A DNA stretch of 64,000 bases from Blastococcus saxobsidens DD2. Lineage in GTDB: Bacteria; Actinomycetota; Actinomycetes; Mycobacteriales; Geodermatophilaceae. Each line of letters opens with the position of its first letter. Position 1 is the stretch's first letter. Below are positions 59,250 through 64,000 of the stretch, piece by piece. The notes under the pieces are model-generated. The model did no database searches. It was not told where the DNA came from and worked only from the letters and a program-made list of their open reading frames with translations. The stretch spans positions 1,777,541 through 1,841,540 of the forward strand of contig NC_016943.1 in NCBI RefSeq assembly GCF_000284015.1, written 5' to 3'. Both the position numbers and the translations under genes were made by a program.

Positions 59250-59948
59250 TCACCCGGCAGCGGCGAGCTCGGTGAGGTCTTCTGCGTACTGCTCGGGTGT
59301 CGTGCCGCCGGTGTAGACGATCGAGCGGTCGCCCGGGCCCCAGATGTAGACGGCACCAGCGTGGTCGATCCCGTACTCCTGGTGGGCATCGTCCCCGTCG
59401 TGGGGATGTGCCGGGGCGTCGGAGGCGGCGGGGACCTGTGCGGTCTCGGGGAGGTACAACTCGGTGAGCGCAGCCGCTGTGGCTTCGCTTCCCCCGATGA
59501 GCCCGGTGAATTCCGGGTCGAACCGGTCGAGCCACTCACGCAGGGCCGCCGGGGTGTCCCGAGCCGGGTCCTCGGTCACGAAGAGGACCTGCACGTGGTC
59601 CTGCAGCTCCGGTTCCAGCATCTCCCGGGCCAGTGAGAGGTCGGCCATCGTCGTGGGACACAGATCCGGACAGTGCGTATAGCCGAAGAACAACACCGTG
59701 ACTTCGTCATCCGGCCGCTCGCTGAGGTCGAACACCTCCCCACTCGTCGTGAGGAGCTCCAGGTTCGGACGAGGCCGCGGGGGATCCATCACCGTCCCGT
59801 GGAAGCCGTCGTCTTCCGTGGTGATGGTTATCCCGTTTTCCGCTGAAGCGTCCACCGGGTCGGTGGCGTCGGCACCACAACCGGCCAACATCAGGCTGCC
59901 GAGGAGAACGGCAGCGCTCGCTGCCGTGCGACCGCGGACCACGCGCAC
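59250..59948 (-). CDS. Sco1/SenC/PrrC-family copper lipoprotein
   Basis: 232 residues from the GTG at 59948 (GGGAGG site). A signal ends in lipobox LMLAGC. The thioredoxin-like core has the Sco copper motif FGYTHCPDLCPTTM (CxxxC) and the distal His in GIDHAGAVYIWG. An extra His/Asp patch (APAHPHDGDDAHQEYG) precedes it and may bind metal. Sco proteins load Cu(A) of cytochrome oxidase or act as thiol reductases. Dyad copy J lies 44 bases upstream. Confidence 0.92.
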   Translation of the reverse strand: MRVVRGRTAASAAVLLGSLMLAGCGADATDPVDASAENGITITTEDDGFHGTVMDPPRPRPNLELLTTSGEVFDLSERPDDEVTVLFFGYTHCPDLCPTTMADLSLAREMLEPELQDHVQVLFVTEDPARDTPAALREWLDRFDPEFTGLIGGSEATAAALTELYLPETAQVPAASDAPAHPHDGDDAHQEYGIDHAGAVYIWGPGDRSIVYTGGTTPEQYAEDLTELAAAG

Positions 59949-59991
59949 GGAACCTCCCGAGTAGTACGAGGTGGCCGCGACGGGATGCTGA

Positions 59992-60010
59992 CCCCTAGGC
60001 GACATAGTAA
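59992..60010. promoter_or_regulatory. 19-bp dyad, copy J
   Basis: CCCCTA-GGCGACA-TAGTAA sits 44 bases before sco1 (minus strand) in the 311-base sco1/CBS divergon (59949-60259), which has no gene of its own. Confidence 0.6.
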
Positions 60011-60204
60011 GCAGCGGCTCGTGGAGCCATCTCACCTGCCAGGTTAGGTCCGGAGCACACGGTCACCAGGGCAGACCGGCGCACTCAGGTCGGCATCCCG
60101 GTACGGGTGCCAGGAGCGGGACCGGCCTTCACCCGCGTACAGAGACGTGCACGGCCGGCCGGACCGGCAGCGTCGACAGAGAAGTCGACAGCCACGAGTA
60201 CCGA

Positions 60205-60223
60205 GTACGAGTCCGGGTAGTAG
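60205..60223. promoter_or_regulatory. 19-bp dyad, copy K
   Basis: GTACGA-GTCCGGG-TAGTAG lies 37 bases before the CBS-domain gene (plus strand). The left arm is weaker, but the right arm is perfect and the position is promoter-like. Confidence 0.55.
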
Positions 60224-60259
60224 CCGAGGGTCCGTTGCAACGACCATAGGGAGTGCCCA

Positions 60260-60691
60260 GTGCGCGTATCCGACGTCATGACCGCTGACCCGACCTGCTG
60301 TTCGCCGGAGACGACGGTCCGGGAAGCCGCTGAGCTGATGGCCGACAACGATTGCGGCTGCCTGCCCGTCGTGGACGAGGACCGCCACGTGGTGGGGGTG
60401 GTGACCGATCGGGACATCACCTGTCGGTGCGTGGCCCAGGGCAAGGACCCGGAAACGCCGGTCGCTGAGGTGATGACGTCCCAGGCCAGCTGTTGCGGTC
60501 CGGACGACGACGTCGATGAGGTTGCTCGGATCCTGAGCGACAGCAAGATCCGGCGGGTGCCGGTGGTCGACGCCGGCGGCTGCTGCGTCGGCATGGTTGC
60601 CCAAGCTGATCTCGCCCGTACGGACCAGCAGCAGGCCGGCGACGTGGTCGGCGAAGTCTCGGAGGGAACCGACTCGCCCTCCCGGGCCTGA
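60260..60691 (+). CDS. cysteine-rich CBS-pair protein
   Basis: 143 residues. Two CBS motifs are clear (VSDVMTADP ... CLPVVDEDRHVVGVVTDRDI and VAEVMTS ... RRVPVVDAGG). Ten cysteines are inserted at equivalent loops: TCCS, DCGC, TCRC, SCCG and GGCC. Ordinary CBS pairs of this size have few or none, so the protein may bind Cu(I) or zinc at the CBS interface. It starts at GTG after AGGGAG. Confidence 0.85.
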   Translation: MRVSDVMTADPTCCSPETTVREAAELMADNDCGCLPVVDEDRHVVGVVTDRDITCRCVAQGKDPETPVAEVMTSQASCCGPDDDVDEVARILSDSKIRRVPVVDAGGCCVGMVAQADLARTDQQQAGDVVGEVSEGTDSPSRA

Positions 60692-60808
60692 CGCTGGAGT
60701 CGCCAGTGCGGCATTGCGGATGAGACCGAGGTTCTGTCGTGCCGCGCCGGTGCCGCCCGGCGGCATGAGTGCCATCCGCTCCGATCGCATCCGCACGGAA
60801 GGACCGCG

Positions 60809-62182
60809 ATGACCGTCGTAGAGACCATCGAGACATCCAGCCTGGGTGACCGCAGCTACCTGGCGACGGACGGCGAGGTTGCGGTGGTGGTTGACCCGCA
60901 GCGCGACATCGACCGGGTGCTGACCCTGGTCGACGCGCAGGGGCTGCAGGTGACCCACGTGCTGGAGACGCACATCCACAACGACTATCTGACCGGCGGG
61001 CTCGAGCTCGCCGCTCGGACGGGCGCCGTCTACGTCCTGCCGGCCGACAGCGGGGCGGAGTTCGACCACCTCAGCGTCAAGGACGGTGACGTGCTGGAGG
61101 CCGGGGCGATGCGACTCCGGGTCCTGCACACCCCCGGCCACACCCACCACCACGTCAGCTACGCCCTCCACGAGGCCGACGGGCAGGCCGTTGGCGTGTT
61201 CACCGGTGGATCGATGCTCTTCGGGGCGACCGGGCGCACCGACCTGGTCAGCCCCGAGGACACCACCGGCCTGACCCACGCCCAGTACCACTCGGTGCAG
61301 CGGCTCGTCCGCGAGCTACCGGCCGAGGCGGAGGTCTTCCCCACCCACGGCTTCGGCAGCTTCTGCTCCGCGACTCCGACCAGTGGCACCGCCTCGACGG
61401 TGGGGGAGCAGGTCGGGGCCAACCCTGCCCTGACCCTGGCGGAGCAGGAGTACGTCGACGCCCTGCTGGCCGGACTCGACGTCTATCCGGCCTACTACGC
61501 GCGGATGGGTCCGATCAACCGCAGTGGCCCGCCGGCGGTCGACCTCTCCCTCCCACAGCGGGTCGACGGCGCTGAGTTGCGCCGGCGGATCCAGGCCGGA
61601 GAGTGGATTGTGGACCTGCGTCACCGGGTGGCCTTCGCGGCCGGTCACCTGCCTGAGTCGCTGAACTTCGAGCTCGGTGACAACCTCGTCACCTACCTCG
61701 GCTGGCTCTACCGCTGGGACGCCCCGCTCACCCTGATCGGGGAGAGCGAGCACCAGATTGCCGACGCTCGGCGGGAGCTGGTCCGGATCGGCATCGACGA
61801 GCTGGCCGGCGCCGCGATCGATGACATGGAAGGCCTGGCCGATGACGGGGCGCTGCGCTCCTACCGGGTGAGCGACTTCGCCGGCCTGGCCGCCGAGCTC
61901 GAATGCGGGCCGGTGCAGATCCTCGATGCTCGCCGCGACGACGAGCGCGCCGCCGGGTTCGTTCGGAGCTCTCGGCACATGCCCCTGCACCAGCTCGCCG
62001 ACCGCCTCGATGAGGTTCCCCAGGGCGAGGTCTGGGTCTACTGCGGGTCGGGCTACCGGGCTTCCATCGCCGCCTCGGTCCTCGACCGACCCGGCCGCCA
62101 GGTCGTGCTGGTCGACGACGACTACGGCAGCGCCAAGGAGCTCGGTCTGGAGGACGAACCCCGTGGTGGAGACCGACGGTGA
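60809..62182 (+). CDS. persulfide dioxygenase-like MBL protein fused to two rhodanese domains
   Basis: 457 residues. The metallo-beta-lactamase domain has THIHNDYLTGG (ETHE1-type variant of HxHxDH), TPGHTHHHVSY and PTHGFGSFC. A first rhodanese domain without catalytic Cys follows (VDLRHRVAFAAGHLPESLN). A second has the active Cys in VWVYCGSGYRAS. Such fusions oxidise glutathione- or mycothiol-persulfide and shuttle sulfur. Beside the sulfurtransferase at 49364 it supports a sulfide/persulfide detox role in the island. Confidence 0.92.
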   Translation: MTVVETIETSSLGDRSYLATDGEVAVVVDPQRDIDRVLTLVDAQGLQVTHVLETHIHNDYLTGGLELAARTGAVYVLPADSGAEFDHLSVKDGDVLEAGAMRLRVLHTPGHTHHHVSYALHEADGQAVGVFTGGSMLFGATGRTDLVSPEDTTGLTHAQYHSVQRLVRELPAEAEVFPTHGFGSFCSATPTSGTASTVGEQVGANPALTLAEQEYVDALLAGLDVYPAYYARMGPINRSGPPAVDLSLPQRVDGAELRRRIQAGEWIVDLRHRVAFAAGHLPESLNFELGDNLVTYLGWLYRWDAPLTLIGESEHQIADARRELVRIGIDELAGAAIDDMEGLADDGALRSYRVSDFAGLAAELECGPVQILDARRDDERAAGFVRSSRHMPLHQLADRLDEVPQGEVWVYCGSGYRASIAASVLDRPGRQVVLVDDDYGSAKELGLEDEPRGGDRR

Positions 62183-62297
62183 TGACGGCGGACTCACGGG
62201 CTACCGGGATTGCATCGTCCCGTCTGGGAGTTCGCGGCAGTGAGCACGGGCGAGCAGGACGCCGCACCTGTCTCGCGGGCTCGGCAAGGAGGAGAGC

Positions 62298-64000
62298 GTG
62301 ACCACCACTGAGCTGCTCGTCGTCGCCGGGGGCGTCGCCCTGATGGGCGTTCTGGCCTGGTACTTCTTCGCCCCACGCAAGGCCACGCACGCCCAGGTCC
62401 AAGGCGGGCGTCAGGTCGTCGACATCACGGTCAAGGGCGGATACTCACCGAGCCTCATCCGGGTCCAGGCCGGCACCCCGGTGCAGCTGCGGTTCCATCG
62501 CCAGGAGAACAGCGATTGCACAGCCCGGGTGGTGTTCCCCGACCTGCGCAAGAGCGCCTCGCTGGCCGCCTTCGGCACGACGACGCTGGATCTCGCCATC
62601 GACCAACCCGGTGAATACGGCTGGGCGTGCGGGATGAACATGCTGCACGGCACCCTCATCGCCGAGGAAGGCGGCGACGGTGACGGGCTCCGCGCCAAGG
62701 CCGAGCGGGCCGAGACGCCCTTGGCGTCGCCAGACCAAGGCGGCGACGAGGTTGTCGAGGCCGCCCGGGGCGTCACGCAGGAGAACCGGGAAACCGCTCG
62801 CGCCGTCGGCGTCGGGCCCCGGGTGGACGACGTCGCGACGTGTGAACGGGCCGAATTCCTGCTGCCCGGCGCGCTCCGCAGCCTGCCCACCGACGTGGCA
62901 CGCGCGGAAGCCCAGCTGCGAGCTGTCGGGGGTGTCGACTCCGCCCAGGTGAACTTCGGCGCGGAACGCGCGGTGATCATGTACTACCCGACGCTGGTCG
63001 ACGTGGAGGGGCTGACGGAGGCGGTCGCGGCCGCCACCGGCTTCCCGGCCCGGCTCCGGGCCGAACCCGGAGCCGCCTCGACCGAGGACGCCGAGGCGGA
63101 GGCGCGCCGAGAGGAGGTCCGCGACCTGACCCGGCGCGTCGCCGTCGGTGCAGTTCTGAGCCTGCCGGTGGTGTACGCGACGATGGTCGGGCACTTCATC
63201 GGCGGCCAGTACGTGCCCGATCTCCTCGAGAATCCGTACATCCAGCTGCTGCTGACCCTGCCGGTGTTCTTCTGGGTCGGCTGGCCGATCCACACCACCG
63301 GATGGCGGGCACTGCTCAACCGCAGTGCCGAGATGAACAGCCTCATCACGCTGGGGACGATCGCCGCGTTCGGCTACAGCCTCGTGGTCACTGTCGTGCC
63401 AGGGGTTCTGCCCGAGGACGTGCGCGAGGTCTACTACGAGGTCGTCTCGGTCATCATCACGCTGATCCTCCTCGGCCGGCTGGTCGAGGCCCGCGCCCGA
63501 GCCGGCACCGGTGACGCCATTCGTGCCCTGGTCGAGCTCACCCCGGCCACGGCGCGCGTGCTCCGTGACGGCCAGGAGGTCGAGGTCGGCGTCGACGAGG
63601 TCGAGGTCGGCGACGACGTGCGCGTTCGACCTGGCGAGAAGATCCCGGTGGATGGCGAGATCGTCGACGGCGGCTCCACGATCGACGAGTCGATGGTCAC
63701 CGGTGAGAGCGTCCCGGTCAGCAAGGCGGCCGGCGACGAGGTCATCGGTGCCACGGTGAACCAGACCGGCGCCTTCACGATGCGGGCGACCAGGGTGGGC
63801 TCGGAGACCGCCCTTGCCCAGATCATCAAGCTGGTCCAGGAGGCGCAGTCCTCCAAGGCACCGATCCAGCGGCTCGTCGATGCCGTCGCGAGCTACTTCG
63901 TGCCGGCGGTGGTCTTCATCGCCATCGCCACGTTCGTGTTGTGGTTCGTGTTCGGCCCGGCCCTGACCCTCGCAGTGATCGCTACGGTCAGCGTGCTGAT
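62298..64000 (+). CDS. cupredoxin-HMA-P1B-type ATPase fusion (3' end outside window)
   Basis: The frame is open from the GTG at 62298 (AAGGAGGAG site) to the end, 567 codons. Order: one anchor helix (residues 5-25); a cupredoxin-like domain ([23 protein letters not shown] ... [10 protein letters not shown] ... [10 protein letters not shown]); a charged linker; an HMA-like fold lacking its CxxC ([21 protein letters not shown]). P1B-ATPase helices and the actuator ([12 protein letters not shown]) follow, ending before the transport CPx and phosphorylation motifs. It is a second metal pump, probably for Cu. Confidence 0.92.
   Translation, partial: MTTTELLVVAGGVALMGVLAWYFFAPRKATHAQVQGGRQVVDITVKGGYSPSLIRVQAGTPVQLRFHRQENSDCTARVVFPDLRKSASLAAFGTTTLDLAIDQPGEYGWACGMNMLHGTLIAEEGGDGDGLRAKAERAETPLASPDQGGDEVVEAARGVTQENRETARAVGVGPRVDDVATCERAEFLLPGALRSLPTDVARAEAQLRAVGGVDSAQVNFGAERAVIMYYPTLVDVEGLTEAVAAATGFPARLRAEPGAASTEDAEAEARREEVRDLTRRVAVGAVLSLPVVYATMVGHFIGGQYVPDLLENPYIQLLLTLPVFFWVGWPIHTTGWRALLNRSAEMNSLITLGTIAAFGYSLVVTVVPGVLPEDVREVYYEVVSVIITLILLGRLVEARARAGTGDAIRALVELTPATARVLRDGQEVEVGVDEVEVGDDVRVRPGEKIPVDGEIVDGGSTIDESMVTGESVPVSKAAGDEVIGATVNQTGAFTMRATRVGSETALAQIIKLVQEAQSSKAPIQRLVDAVASYFVPAVVFIAIATFVLWFVFGPALTLAVIATVSVL

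Overview
The window is uniformly GC-rich, with many GTG starts and short or overlapping gene junctions. Protein families are actinobacterial in style: mycothiol-type arsenate reductases, TAT-exported copper oxidase, CsoR, actinobacterial CopD-CtaG fusion. It reads as an accessory metal-resistance island, on a plasmid or integrated, of an actinobacterium; I infer something near Geodermatophilaceae, but the sequence alone does not prove the genus. I saw no rRNA, tRNA, CRISPR array or replication origin.

Layout. 1-3.1 kb: the end of a Tn7/Tn5053-like transposition module (tniA C-terminus, tniB, tniQ), followed by two small unknown genes. 3.9-13 kb: an arsenic block with two ArsR regulators, an ACR3 arsenite exporter split by an IS110-type element, three LMW-phosphatase-type arsenate reductase genes, an MFS transporter, a flavoprotein with twin Cys tails, and a thioredoxin-like gene between zinc-ribbon microgenes. 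13-18.4 kb: a MerR-type regulator and mercuric reductase, an MFS gene, a broken cation-efflux gene and a ZIP transporter.

18.4-64 kb: a large copper / envelope-thiol / cytochrome c maturation region. It holds a Dyp peroxidase, cupredoxins, three CcdA-like membrane reductants, four TlpA-like thioredoxins, a peroxiredoxin, a glutaredoxin, two Lgt-family enzymes, an Lnt, a two-component system, CopC, CopD-CtaG, a multicopper oxidase split by an IS3-type element, a complete System I Ccm set (ccmABCDE on the minus strand, ccmFHI plus ccmG on the plus strand), sulfur-handling enzymes, a BlaI/M56 regulator pair, CsoR-CopZ-CopA, Sco1, and a cupredoxin-fused P-type ATPase that runs off the window. An IS graveyard lies at 44.2-45.0 kb.

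Regulation is the most interesting part. Fifteen copies of a 19-bp dyad (CTACTA-N7-TAGTAG and close variants) sit in intergenic DNA from 20.3 to 60.2 kb. They lie in front of almost every copper/thiol/Ccm transcription unit, including the blaI gene itself. I infer one regulon run by the BlaI-like repressor and its M56 sensor protease. A separate ArsR operator (ATYGAC-N4-GTCRAT) occurs as tandem pairs in both arsenic divergons, and csoR has its own G-tract operator. The apparent logic is to capture and oxidise or export copper in the envelope, while rebuilding thiols, lipoproteins and haem proteins that copper damages.
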